Part shown: positions 1 through 7,384 of the stretch, piece after piece
Numbering within the stretch: the stretch's first letter is position 1
Layout of the letters: each line of letters begins with the position of its first letter
DNA from: Pseudobutyrivibrio sp.
Lineage (GTDB): Bacteria > Bacillota > Clostridia > Lachnospirales > Lachnospiraceae
Direction: 5' to 3'
NCBI RefSeq assembly: GCF_015057185.1
Contig: NZ_SVEV01000025.1
Location: forward strand, 1 to 55,857
DNA length: 55,857 nucleotides
The notes under the pieces: generated by a model
The model's input: the letters and a program-made list of their open reading frames with translations, nothing else
Database searches by the model: none
Told to the model about the DNA's origin: nothing
Position numbers and translations under genes: made by a program

Positions 1-6
1 GTGTAA

Positions 7-26
7 GTAACAAGCTTGCTTGTTAC
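7..26 (-). other. Short perfect inverted repeat in presumed rRNA leader
   Basis: Arms GTAACAAG (7-14) and CTTGTTAC (19-26) enclose a four-base loop. It lies downstream of three minus-strand promoters and after a boxA-like stretch (60-78, reading AACTGAACAG on the minus strand). It may be part of the processing stalk or leader before the first rRNA gene, which would lie off the left edge. The rRNA gene itself is not visible. Confidence 0.45.
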
Positions 27-111
27 CAATTAACTTGTATTAATTCAAGGTTTGTTTCACTGTTCAGTTATCAATCTTCATTTCGTTGTTGCCCTCAGCA
101 GCAACTCGTTC

Positions 112-140
112 ATATTATCACGATGCCAGCTTTTTGTCAA
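112..140 (-). promoter_or_regulatory. Promoter P3 (inner) of presumed rRNA operon
   Basis: On the minus strand a perfect -35 TTGACA (135-140) is followed after exactly 17 bp by a -10 TAATAT (112-117). It is the last of three promoters pointing left out of the window. Confidence 0.85.
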
Positions 141-214
141 CAACTTTTTGTTTTTTATTTTCTTGATTCTCTTTGAAGAATCAAGGGCTGAAGCACTATT
201 GCGTCAGCTTGTTT

Positions 215-243
215 ATAGTATCAAGTGGCAAGCTTTTTGTCAA
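215..243 (-). promoter_or_regulatory. Promoter P2 of presumed rRNA operon
   Basis: Minus-strand -35 TTGACA (238-243), 17-bp spacer, -10 TACTAT (215-220). The spacer starts with AAAAGCTTGCCA, close to the AAAAGCTGGCAT of the inner promoter, which suggests the promoters arose by duplication. Confidence 0.88.
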
Positions 244-328
244 GCACTTTTTACTATATTTTTCTGTCTTAATTCAAGAGAAATAGTTCATTTTTCAAAC
301 TATTTTCCTTTCCCGCGACAGCTTGTTT

Positions 329-357
329 ATAATAGCATTCAGCCCTTTTTGTGTCAA
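329..357 (-). promoter_or_regulatory. Promoter P1 (outer) of presumed rRNA operon
   Basis: Minus-strand -35 TTGACA (352-357), 17-bp spacer, -10 TATTAT (329-334). Ten bases after the -10 comes CGCGGGAAAG (minus, ~309-318), also found just downstream of the tRNA-Gln promoter near 30128. The interval 1-385 holds no credible gene, only these promoters and leader sequence. Confidence 0.88.
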
Positions 358-385
358 CAACTTTTTGTTAATTTTTCGATATTTT

Positions 386-1408
386 TCACAGTATTTTCTT
401 GAGTTCTTCTACTGCATTATCTGAGGTCGCCCAGCTTGTTGCTATTCGGATCACAGTATGGGTCTCATCATACTTTTCCCAAAATCCATAAGCAACCTTT
501 TCTCCAAAGGATTCAAGCTTTTCATTTTCCATTACAACAAAAATCTGATTTGTTGGATTCTCCATATACAGCTTGTAACCTTTGGACTTTAAATCGTCGC
601 GTATTATTGCAGCTTGCTTCACCGCATTTATTCCCATAGACATATATAAATCATCTGTAAATAATGCATCAAACTGCAAACCTAGTAGACGCCCCTTTGC
701 CAATAAAGCTCCATGCTGCTTGATTTGGGTTATCATGTGTTTAGGAGTATTCCCTTTTGTAAACACAACCGCCTCTCCAAAGAGTGCTCCAACTTTAGTC
801 CCACCAATATAGAAAACATCTGCAAAAGCTGCTATATCTGCCATGGATAATTCCGACTGAGCAGCAAGACCGTAAGCAAGTCGTGCGCCATCTACAAATA
901 ATGGCATTTCGTATTCCTTACATATAGAAGAAATAGCATCAAGCTCCTCACGTGAATAAAGTGTTCCATATTCAGTAGGATACGATATATACACCATGCC
1001 TGGATTAACCATATGTTCTGCGCTATCATCAGCATAATGATCAATTAACATCTGTTTCAATTCTGACGCGTCAATTTTACCTTCATGAGCTGGCAATGTG
1101 ATTACCTTGTGACCACTATATTCAATAGCCCCTGCCTCATGAACCGCCACATGACCTGTATCTGCTGCAACCACACCATCATAGTTAGAAAGCATTGAAT
1201 CAATCACAACTTGGTTAGTCTGTGTACCACCCACAAGGAAATAAATATCAGCATTAGGACATTTTATGTAATCTCGAATCTTTTCCTTAGCGCTGTTGCA
1301 AAATTCATCTTCCCCATATCCAGGTGTGGATACCATGTTTGTGTCATTTAAAGCCTGAAGCACTTTAGGATGACAACCTTCCGCATAATCACATGAAAAA
1401 TAGAGCAT
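386..1408 (-). CDS. ltaE: Low-specificity L-threonine aldolase (PLP enzyme)
   Basis: 340 aa, the usual length of the beta-eliminating lyase / threonine aldolase family, which cleaves L-threonine or allo-threonine to glycine and acetaldehyde in the cytosol. The sequence has the stacking histidine in HVAVHEAG (about residue 90), the cofactor-binding Asp in FVDGARLA (about 173) and the Schiff-base lysine in GGTKVG (about 205). The ATG follows GGGAGGTAAAGT. It stands alone: the rRNA promoters begin right after its stop and tRNA-Ser lies upstream. Family assignment is firm; preference among beta-hydroxy amino acids cannot be read from sequence. Confidence 0.93.
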   Translation of the reverse strand: MLYFSCDYAEGCHPKVLQALNDTNMVSTPGYGEDEFCNSAKEKIRDYIKCPNADIYFLVGGTQTNQVVIDSMLSNYDGVVAADTGHVAVHEAGAIEYSGHKVITLPAHEGKIDASELKQMLIDHYADDSAEHMVNPGMVYISYPTEYGTLYSREELDAISSICKEYEMPLFVDGARLAYGLAAQSELSMADIAAFADVFYIGGTKVGALFGEAVVFTKGNTPKHMITQIKQHGALLAKGRLLGLQFDALFTDDLYMSMGINAVKQAAIIRDDLKSKGYKLYMENPTNQIFVVMENEKLESFGEKVAYGFWEKYDETHTVIRIATSWATSDNAVEELKKIL

Positions 1409-1483
1409 ACTTTACCTCCCTTATAGCACAAAAGCCAGATATGCATACGGTTATAAACCATAAGATTCTGGCTCTCATTATAC

Positions 1484-1515
1484 AAAAAAGGTAGTCACAT
1501 TTGCGACTACCTTTT
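1484..1515 (-). terminator. Terminator after tRNA-Ser
   Basis: An 11-bp stem (1486-1496 with 1505-1515; minus strand AAAAGGTAGTC pairing with GACTACCTTTT) runs into a minus-strand T run. It lies directly 3' of tRNA-Ser, which is thus a one-gene unit. Confidence 0.88.
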
Positions 1516-1521
1516 ATAAAA

Positions 1522-1607
1522 CGCAGAGGGTGGGATTCGAACCCACGCGCCCTTGCGGACAAACGGTTTTCAAGACCGCCTCGTTATGACCACTTCGATA
1601 CCTCTGC
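1522..1607 (-). tRNA. tRNA-Ser (anticodon UGA)
   Basis: 86 nt with acceptor stem GCAGAGG/CCTCTGC, T-loop GGTTCGAATCC, a long class II variable arm (TTTGTCCGCAAGGGCGC) and anticodon loop CTTGAAA, giving UGA, which reads UCA/UCN serine codons. The 3' CCA is not encoded: the discriminator G is followed by TTTT. Confidence 0.96.
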
Positions 1608-1631
1608 ATGTATCTCTCGGACACGAATAGT

Positions 1632-1660
1632 ATAATAACATCCGTGCCCTATTATGTCAA
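1632..1660 (-). promoter_or_regulatory. Promoter of tRNA-Ser
   Basis: Minus-strand TTGACA (1655-1660), 17 bp, TATTAT (1632-1637), about 25 bases before the tRNA 5' end. Confidence 0.88.
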
Positions 1661-1757
1661 CAAAAAATCATAAGTTTTTTCGGAAATCCCCGAATTCAGA
1701 AAATTATGACAATGCTTATATTTGCTTGCTTTTTCTAATGTAAATCCTTGTATACTT

Positions 1758-2447
1758 TTAACATCTTTTAAGAATTGCCTCTCCAAAAGCGGCATCCTCA
1801 GGAGTAGTAACTTTTATGTTAGTATATGCTCCCTCTATCATATGAACATCATGATCCGTTGCCAGCTCAACTATCATCGCATCATCAGTAACCGAATATT
1901 CCTCAGCCTTTGATATGATTTTATCGTAAGCGCCACGAATTAGGTTGTATTCAAAGCATTGTGGAGTCTGAACAATCCATACATTGCTTCTGTCTGGTGT
2001 GTCAAGAACCTTTCTGTGCGAATCTGTAATTTTGACCGTATCCTTTGTTGGCATTCCAACCACACAAGATTCATAAAGTGCTACAGCAGACATGCATCTA
2101 TGAATAATATCTACAGAGACAAATGCACGTGCACAGTCGTGTATCAGTACATATCCATCATTAATCGCCTGCAATCCTGCATAAACAGAATCGTAACGCT
2201 CTTCTCCACCTTCAACGATAGCTATGCATTTATCTATATGATATTTCTCAATTATTTCCTTGCGACATTTCTCAACATCACCATGGGCAACAACTAAGAC
2301 TATTTGAGTACATTTGCTTTCTTGAAATGTACGTAGACAGTGAACCATCAAAGGTGCTCCACCAATATCCATATATTGTTTTGGAATTTCTTGTTCCATA
2401 CGTTTGCCAGAGCCAGCCGCTAAAACTATCGCTGTGAATTTGTTCAT
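1758..2447 (-). CDS. ispD: 2-C-methyl-D-erythritol 4-phosphate cytidylyltransferase
   Basis: 229 aa, typical length for IspD, which transfers CMP from CTP to methylerythritol phosphate in the non-mevalonate isoprenoid pathway. The N-terminus carries the nucleotide-binding loop AAGSGKRM followed by IPKQYM, with HDCARAFV near residue 106 (family HDAARP). The start overlaps the tsaD stop as TAATG, so it is translationally coupled as the last gene of the tsa operon. A ribitol-5-phosphate cytidylyltransferase (TarI) is related, but no teichoic acid genes are nearby, so IspD is preferred. Confidence 0.88.
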   Translation of the reverse strand: MNKFTAIVLAAGSGKRMEQEIPKQYMDIGGAPLMVHCLRTFQESKCTQIVLVVAHGDVEKCRKEIIEKYHIDKCIAIVEGGEERYDSVYAGLQAINDGYVLIHDCARAFVSVDIIHRCMSAVALYESCVVGMPTKDTVKITDSHRKVLDTPDRSNVWIVQTPQCFEYNLIRGAYDKIISKAEEYSVTDDAMIVELATDHDVHMIEGAYTNIKVTTPEDAAFGEAILKRC

Positions 2448-3472
2448 TATCTTTCTCCCAATTTAAGATTTGGAATTGCGTTTAAATCCCAACCATCACG
2501 TTTACCTGATAAGTATTCATAATAAGCTGCTGCGCCTATCATTGCCGCATTGTCTGTGCATAAAATTGGAGATGGATGATAGAACTTCACCCCTTTTTCT
2601 GCACACATCTTTTCTATGGCAGCCCTCAATGTCTGATTTGAAGCAACTCCACCAGCTATCGCAAATTTATCCATGCCGAACTCGTCAATAGCCATAGCAG
2701 CATGCTCACAAAGAGTATCAATTACTGTCTGTTGGAAGGATGCTGCAACATCAGCTTCATTAATTGTTTCGCCCTTCATTTGAGCGCCATTTATATAATT
2801 TAATACCTGCGATTTAAGTCCACTAAAAGAAAAATCATATAGTCCATCAGATACCTTTGGTCGTGTAAATTGAATAGCAGTTGAATCGCCCTCATGGGCT
2901 TTCTTTTCAATTTTAGGTCCTCCAGGATATCCAAGCCCAATAGCACGAGCCACTTTGTCAAAAGCTTCTCCCGCAGCATCGTCTCTGGTGCGTCCTAATA
3001 TTTCATATTTACCATAATCTGCAACTCTAACCAAATGAGTATGTCCACCAGATACTACAAGGCACAAGAATGGTGGTTCTAATTCTTTATTCTCTATATA
3101 ATTGGCACTAATATGTCCTTCTATGTGATGCACACCAATAAGTGGTTTGCCTGTTGCAAAAGCAAGAGCCTTTGCCTCTGCAACACCTACAAGCAATGCA
3201 CCAACAAGCCCTGGTCCATAGGTAACAGCTATAGCATCAATATCCTCTAGTCCCATATCAGCTTCTTCTAAAGCCTGCTCTATTACCTGATTGATTCTCT
3301 CGATGTGTTTTCTCGATGCAATTTCAGGAACTACTCCGCCATAAAGAGTATGCAATGGAATCTGAGTTGATATTACGTTACTTCGCACATCTCTTCCATT
3401 TACAACTACAGCTGCTGCAGTTTCGTCGCAAGAGCTTTCTATAGATAATATTTTTATTTCCTTAGTATCCAT
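2447..3472 (-). CDS. tsaD: tRNA N6-adenosine threonylcarbamoyltransferase TsaD
   Basis: 341 aa, full length for the Kae1/TsaD family. It moves the threonylcarbamoyl group onto A37 of ANN-decoding tRNAs (t6A), working with TsaB and TsaE, both encoded upstream in the same operon. N-terminal [10 protein letters not shown], metal-binding HHIEGH (about residues 115-120) and later GGHTHL and GGVASNQ are all present. A ribosome site (GAGGACG) precedes ATG at 3472, and the gene overlaps the end of the hypothetical gene upstream by a few bases. Assignment is secure. Confidence 0.97.
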   Translation of the reverse strand: MDTKEIKILSIESSCDETAAAVVVNGRDVRSNVISTQIPLHTLYGGVVPEIASRKHIERINQVIEQALEEADMGLEDIDAIAVTYGPGLVGALLVGVAEAKALAFATGKPLIGVHHIEGHISANYIENKELEPPFLCLVVSGGHTHLVRVADYGKYEILGRTRDDAAGEAFDKVARAIGLGYPGGPKIEKKAHEGDSTAIQFTRPKVSDGLYDFSFSGLKSQVLNYINGAQMKGETINEADVAASFQQTVIDTLCEHAAMAIDEFGMDKFAIAGGVASNQTLRAAIEKMCAEKGVKFYHPSPILCTDNAAMIGAAAYYEYLSGKRDGWDLNAIPNLKLGER

Positions 3473-4046
3473 TTATTTCGTCCTCTGTAGACAACCTCCA
3501 TGTAAGGATTTTCCAATGGCCATTAGAATCTTTTCGCAAGCAAAAATCTTCGTAGGTCCTTGTATACTGGCTGCCTTCTCTAATAAAGTAATAAACATTT
3601 ACAAAGGCACACTCATAACCATTAACCGTTTTGTATTGGACCTCTTTAGAATCACTGACTGTTGCAGAAACAATTACTCTATTTCTATTATGATAATCAT
3701 CAATCTCCATTGAGAGAGATGCCAAATATGTATCTCTCGGATTGTACTGGAGAAGCTCGTCATCCATAAGCTTACGAGCCTGATCAGCCATTTCTTCTAA
3801 CTCAGATTGATCAAAGTCCTCACTATAATAGGCTGTAATAATTCGATTGTACCATTTAACTACTGCTCTAGGTGTGGCTGGATAATCAGTATCAAAATTT
3901 TTATTGATTATTGCCTGCACTTCAGAAAGGTCAACTTCTTCTTGCGTTGTTGCTGACGCATTTCTCCGTGACAGATAGGCATAAAAGCCTATAATCAACG
4001 AAGCCATACAGATTACCGCTATTCCTATTCGCAGTACCTTTTTCAT
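3462..4046 (-). CDS. Conserved hypothetical membrane-anchored protein in the tsa operon
   Basis: 194 aa from the ATG at 4046, chosen because GGAGGAG lies just upstream; an ATG 21 bases earlier lies inside rnz and lacks such a site. One hydrophobic segment (about residues 5-23) after a basic start suggests an N-terminal anchor with an extracytoplasmic domain. The C-terminal half ([24 protein letters not shown]) looks like a beta-rich domain ending in KILTWRLS. I do not recognise the function. It sits between rnz and tsaD with overlapping ends, so it is co-expressed, but that does not prove a role in tRNA biology. Confidence 0.8.
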   Translation of the reverse strand: MKKVLRIGIAVICMASLIIGFYAYLSRRNASATTQEEVDLSEVQAIINKNFDTDYPATPRAVVKWYNRIITAYYSEDFDQSELEEMADQARKLMDDELLQYNPRDTYLASLSMEIDDYHNRNRVIVSATVSDSKEVQYKTVNGYECAFVNVYYFIREGSQYTRTYEDFCLRKDSNGHWKILTWRLSTEDEINGY

Positions 4047-4047
4047 A

Positions 4048-4959
4048 TTACTCCTCCACAAAATCAAGCTCTAAAAACTTGCCGTCTTCTCCCAAGTGAG
4101 CCTGTGGAAAAATCTCACAGACTTCTTTCATATACTTTTTGTGCCCCGTCAATGAAGGTGAATAATGAGTGAGCCAAAGCTCTTTAACCTTTGCATCTCT
4201 GGCAACCTTCGCTGCCTCATAAAAAGTCATGTGCTTATTTTGCTTAGCCTTGGCCAATTTATCCTTTTCTGCATACATCCCCTCGCAGATAAGAAGATCC
4301 GAATCTGTCGCTGCTTCAACCAAAGATTTGGTTGGTCTAGTGTCTGTACAATATGTAACTTTAATTCCTTTTCGAGCTTTTCCCATAACCATGTCCGGTG
4401 TATAAACCTTGCCATCATACTCAACTGAATTGCCCTTCTGTAAAGGATTCCACAATTGAACCGGAATGTTAAGAGCCTTCGCATTCTCTACATCAAATCT
4501 GCCTTTTCTAGGAATATCAATAGTATATCCATAACAAAGTACATTATGATTAACCTTAAATGCATGTATCTGATACCCAAGGATTTCAATTCTCTGATCA
4601 GGCTCAGTTATTTCTATTAGATTAATTTGAAATGGAAGCTCTGGAGCAATTACTCTGAGAGAGTTAACTACTCTTTCAAGACCTTTTGGTCCAATAATCG
4701 TAATCGGGTCAGTGCGATCCGAATTGCCCATTGAAAGTAGGAATCCCGGCAGTCCACTAACGTGATCGGCATGATAATGAGTCAAGCAAATCACCGAAAT
4801 AGGATTTGGCGAAAACCCTGCTTCCCGAAGGGCCACTTGGGTGCCTTCACCGCAATCCACAAGTAGACCTTCACCGTTAAATCTAAACAGACAAGATGTC
4901 AACCATCGATTTGGCAACGGCATCATTCCTGCTGTTCCTAACAAACATACATCTAACAT
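4048..4959 (-). CDS. rnz: Ribonuclease Z
   Basis: 303 aa metallo-beta-lactamase fold nuclease that removes 3' trailers from tRNA precursors. The zinc motif THYHADHVSG (H61, H63, D65, H66) is clear, with further ligands in the CEGMYAE region and the LTHYSP motif near the C-terminus. This fits a genome whose tRNA genes here lack encoded CCA, the usual RNase Z substrate. It starts one base after the rimI stop region and ends two bases before the next start, so it is tightly packed in the operon. Confidence 0.93.
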   Translation of the reverse strand: MLDVCLLGTAGMMPLPNRWLTSCLFRFNGEGLLVDCGEGTQVALREAGFSPNPISVICLTHYHADHVSGLPGFLLSMGNSDRTDPITIIGPKGLERVVNSLRVIAPELPFQINLIEITEPDQRIEILGYQIHAFKVNHNVLCYGYTIDIPRKGRFDVENAKALNIPVQLWNPLQKGNSVEYDGKVYTPDMVMGKARKGIKVTYCTDTRPTKSLVEAATDSDLLICEGMYAEKDKLAKAKQNKHMTFYEAAKVARDAKVKELWLTHYSPSLTGHKKYMKEVCEIFPQAHLGEDGKFLELDFVEE

Positions 4960-5400
4960 CTATATATCTAACCTCATACATACAGCATCCTCGACTGGAT
5001 TGCTGTAGAAATATTTGCGAATGCCGATTTCTTCGAAGCCCATATGCTCATACAAGCTACGAGCCGGCATATTGGATACTCTAACCTCAAGAAAGATTGT
5101 TTCTATTCCTCGAGATTTTAGTTCTTTGATTGAATACTCCAAAAGTTGACGACCTAGCCCTCTACCACGGCAGGTTTCCTTAACGACTATATCCGGAAGT
5201 TCGGATTCTGGCGGTGTCAGATAAAACACACTATAGCCGACAATAATTCCTTCTTCCTCTGCCACAATTACAAATGCATGCGACGAACATATAGCCTCAT
5301 CAAAAGAACAAAAGGACCAGGGACAACTCATTGATGCATTTTCTATATCAACAATATTTGTCAGGTCCTTCTCTGTTGCAAATCTAAATGTAAAAGCCAT
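4960..5400 (-). CDS. rimI: Ribosomal-protein-alanine N-acetyltransferase RimI
   Basis: 146 aa GNAT acetyltransferase, normal RimI length. The acetyl-CoA loop is CRGRGLGRQLLEY (motif A), followed by LEVRVSNMPARSLYEHMGF, the RimI signature ending in GF.EIG. In many Firmicutes rimI lies next to tsaB, as here. RimI acetylates the N-terminal alanine of S18, although many RimI proteins act more widely. Start overlaps the tsaB stop as TAATG. Confidence 0.92.
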   Translation of the reverse strand: MAFTFRFATEKDLTNIVDIENASMSCPWSFCSFDEAICSSHAFVIVAEEEGIIVGYSVFYLTPPESELPDIVVKETCRGRGLGRQLLEYSIKELKSRGIETIFLEVRVSNMPARSLYEHMGFEEIGIRKYFYSNPVEDAVCMRLDI

Positions 5401-6110
5401 TAAGCTTTTCCTTCCTTTTCCATGCGTTCACGTTCTGCCTGGGACAGTCTCAAATATTCAGGTCTATGGTCTGCGGCCGTCTCAATATCACCATTCTCAT
5501 AATAGATACAGCCTAAGGCTGCCACTGAAGAAGCATGCTGTCTGTTAAGATGAGCAGGTGCAAACCTATAAGGGACCTTAACCTCGGAAGCAACTAATTC
5601 TTTGAACACAGGTACCCCGTCCCCTAGGAAGGTAACAGGTCTACCAATAGTATTAATTTCCTTTGCAATATCATGGAAATCCAGAGCGCATTGCTCTTTG
5701 ATAACATTAAACTGGCCATCCTCTAAGAACTCATAAATGCCAGTATAAACTTGACCACGTCTAGCGTCGAGAATAGGGCAAATCACCCCAGATGCCCCCC
5801 ACATATTGAAGGCGAGAGCATCGACTGTTGGCACAGATACGATAGGACACCCAAGGGCAAGCCCCAGCCCCTTCGCTGTAGCAGATGCAATACGAAGCCC
5901 AGTAAAAGAGCCTGGACCAGCGGCAACTGCAATGGCATCAACAGTATATAAATCTAATTCCACCATCTTTTTAAGCTCGTCCAACATTGGAAGCAATGTC
6001 TGAGAATGAGTCTTTTTATATCCTGTGGTGTACTCTCCAATTAAATTGTCGTCCTCAACAATGGCAACAGATGCAACAAGACCTGAGCCATCAATTCCTA
6101 AAATCTTCAT
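5400..6110 (-). CDS. tsaB: tRNA threonylcarbamoyladenosine biosynthesis protein TsaB
   Basis: 236 aa, an ASKHA-fold partner of TsaD needed for t6A formation. N-terminal ILGIDGSG and the family signature AAGPGSFTGLRIA (about residues 64-76) identify it. The start is close behind the tsaE stop with only a weak ribosome site, so translational coupling is likely. Together with tsaE and tsaD this gives the full TsaBDE set in one operon; the TsaC/Sua5 enzyme that makes the threonylcarbamoyl adenylate is not in the window. Confidence 0.95.
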   Translation of the reverse strand: MKILGIDGSGLVASVAIVEDDNLIGEYTTGYKKTHSQTLLPMLDELKKMVELDLYTVDAIAVAAGPGSFTGLRIASATAKGLGLALGCPIVSVPTVDALAFNMWGASGVICPILDARRGQVYTGIYEFLEDGQFNVIKEQCALDFHDIAKEINTIGRPVTFLGDGVPVFKELVASEVKVPYRFAPAHLNRQHASSVAALGCIYYENGDIETAADHRPEYLRLSQAERERMEKEGKA

Positions 6111-6113
6111 AGT

Positions 6114-6551
6114 CTAACGTGAAATAGTTTCTATCGTAATTTTGCGATAGTCAAATCCTTTTTCTAAATTTTTCTCGATTGTTACCTGAGTATATTCGTC
6201 TGGTAAAATCTCTTCTATAAGATTAGCCCACTCAATAAGTGAGACGCCATCTCCATATATATAGTCCTCATAGCCGATTTCGTCCATCTCTTCGATATCG
6301 CCTATGCGGTATACATCGAAATGATAAAATGGCAACCTACCAGTATCGTACACTTGAACGATTGTAAAAGTAGGACTGCAAATAGGCTCATCTATTTCAA
6401 GACCTGTAGCAAAGCCTTGTGTAAAAACTGTTTTACCAACACCCAAGTCTCCAATTAAAGTAAATACCTGTCCTGGAGTCGCTTGCGATGCAAGCCTTTG
6501 ACCTAGAGCTTCTGTTTCTTCTGGTGAATTAGTTTCTATTATTTCTATCAT
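6114..6551 (-). CDS. tsaE: tRNA threonylcarbamoyladenosine biosynthesis ATPase TsaE
   Basis: 145 aa P-loop ATPase. Walker A is GDLGVGKT (residues 34-41) and the conserved SPTFTIVQVY follows, then YHFDVYRI and LIEWAN, all hallmarks of TsaE. The ATP cycle of TsaE resets the TsaBD complex during t6A synthesis. The start overlaps the stop of the preceding gene as ATGA. Confidence 0.96.
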   Translation of the reverse strand: MIEIIETNSPEETEALGQRLASQATPGQVFTLIGDLGVGKTVFTQGFATGLEIDEPICSPTFTIVQVYDTGRLPFYHFDVYRIGDIEEMDEIGYEDYIYGDGVSLIEWANLIEEILPDEYTQVTIEKNLEKGFDYRKITIETISR

Positions 6552-7051
6552 TTTAGTTGTAACTTATAATCCTCTACATGCTGTTTAATGTACTCTTTTA
6601 TATTGTCATAATCCTCGGCAATATCTGCCATAGGAATAATATATGCATTTACTCGATTACTATAGATAAGTAAATAGCCCTTCCATGTGGAAATTTTGTA
6701 TACATACTCCCATGGAAGCTCAGCTGGTTCGTCAGTAGTAGGTGATGAGATAATAATACCCGAATCAGCAAGCTCATATGTCAAAGGATGCTGAAAAACT
6801 TCCTGGGTCATCTGCGCCTTTGATTTAAGTTTAAGGCTCATTGGTATGTAAATCAGAAACACAAATGCAACAGCTGGATACATAACCTGATAAACAAGTC
6901 TCAACTGTGGAAAACGCAATATCCACACCACAATCAATAAAACAAACAGAACAACTGAAAGAATGCCCTGATTGTGTGTGTAGGCATAATGCATATTGTA
7001 TCTATATAAATCGTCATCTGTAATCTTGGTGCTAAATTTAATATTAGTCAT
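6548..7051 (-). CDS. YcxB-like membrane protein
   Basis: 167 aa with two adjacent transmembrane segments (about residues 30-47 and 53-73) and a C-terminal cytosolic domain containing ISSPTTDEPAELPWEYV and a YLLIYSN strand, the layout of YcxB-like / bacterial PH-like proteins. Function is unknown. It is first in the operon and overlaps tsaE by four bases. The ATG follows a good purine-rich site (AGGGAGAAAAATT). Confidence 0.7.
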   Translation of the reverse strand: MTNIKFSTKITDDDLYRYNMHYAYTHNQGILSVVLFVLLIVVWILRFPQLRLVYQVMYPAVAFVFLIYIPMSLKLKSKAQMTQEVFQHPLTYELADSGIIISSPTTDEPAELPWEYVYKISTWKGYLLIYSNRVNAYIIPMADIAEDYDNIKEYIKQHVEDYKLQLK

Positions 7052-7122
7052 AATTTTTCTCCCTATATATAGTGTATTTTACCATAAATAAGAACAAAAA
7101 AATACAATTATTCAACCCCATT

Positions 7123-7158
7123 ATAAAAAGGGGCGCCACTATGCAGTGTCCCCCTTTT
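7123..7158 (-). terminator. Strong hairpin upstream of the tsa operon
   Basis: Outer stem AAAAGGGG (7126-7133) with CCCCTTTT (7151-7158), inner stem CACT/AGTG around GCAT, then a minus-strand T run (7125-7129). It ends transcripts coming from the tex side before the ycxB-tsaE operon. Being nearly symmetrical it could work in both directions. Confidence 0.8.
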
Positions 7159-7180
7159 GTGTCGTAGTCAGGAGGAAGGC

Positions 7181-7217
7181 AAAAAAAGAGTGAGCCGAAA
7201 CCCCTAACGACTCACTC
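7181..7217 (-). terminator. Terminator ending a short RNA unit
   Basis: Stem GAGTGAG (7211-7217, minus reading) with CTCACTC (7188-7194) and a T run of seven at 7181-7187. It follows a strong promoter by only about 80 bases. Confidence 0.8.
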
Positions 7218-7265
7218 ATTAACCATTTCTCCTAAAAAGCTAACTCATTGTTACTTTTCTTTACA
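7181..7265 (-). ncRNA. Candidate small RNA, about 85 nt
   Basis: A minus-strand promoter (7272-7300) and an intrinsic terminator (7181-7217) bound a transcript with no good gene. A 26-codon frame (7139-7219) starts with a fair ribosome site (AGGAGAA) but runs through the terminator, so it is unlikely to be the product. I recognise no known RNA family in it. The rest of the 7052-7384 gap holds the second terminator and the leader of ycxB. Confidence 0.5.
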
Positions 7266-7271
7266 TGGAAA

Positions 7272-7300
7272 AGTATAGGTATTTTCTACAACAATGTCAA
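7272..7300 (-). promoter_or_regulatory. Promoter of the short RNA unit
   Basis: Minus-strand TTGACA (7295-7300), 17 bp, TATACT (7272-7277). Confidence 0.8.
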
Positions 7301-7384
7301 CAAATTGTGCTTCTTAGGGTATTATTTCGTATAGTTGCATAATTTGCACGTGTAATATATGTGCATTATACGAAAACCTTTAAG

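Noticed and set aside
52-402. 116-codon plus-strand open frame
   Set aside because: It lies over three minus-strand promoters, has low-complexity Phe/Leu-rich content and no ribosome site.
1680-1710. Possible ispD terminator (TTCGG/CCGAA)
   Set aside because: Only five pairs and followed by A, not T, on the minus strand.
5751-6003. Plus-strand frames opposite tsaB
   Set aside because: Antisense shadows of a well-supported gene with no ribosome sites.
7139-7219. 26-codon frame with a ribosome-like site
   Set aside because: It crosses an intrinsic terminator and has no recognisable protein character; kept only as an alternative.
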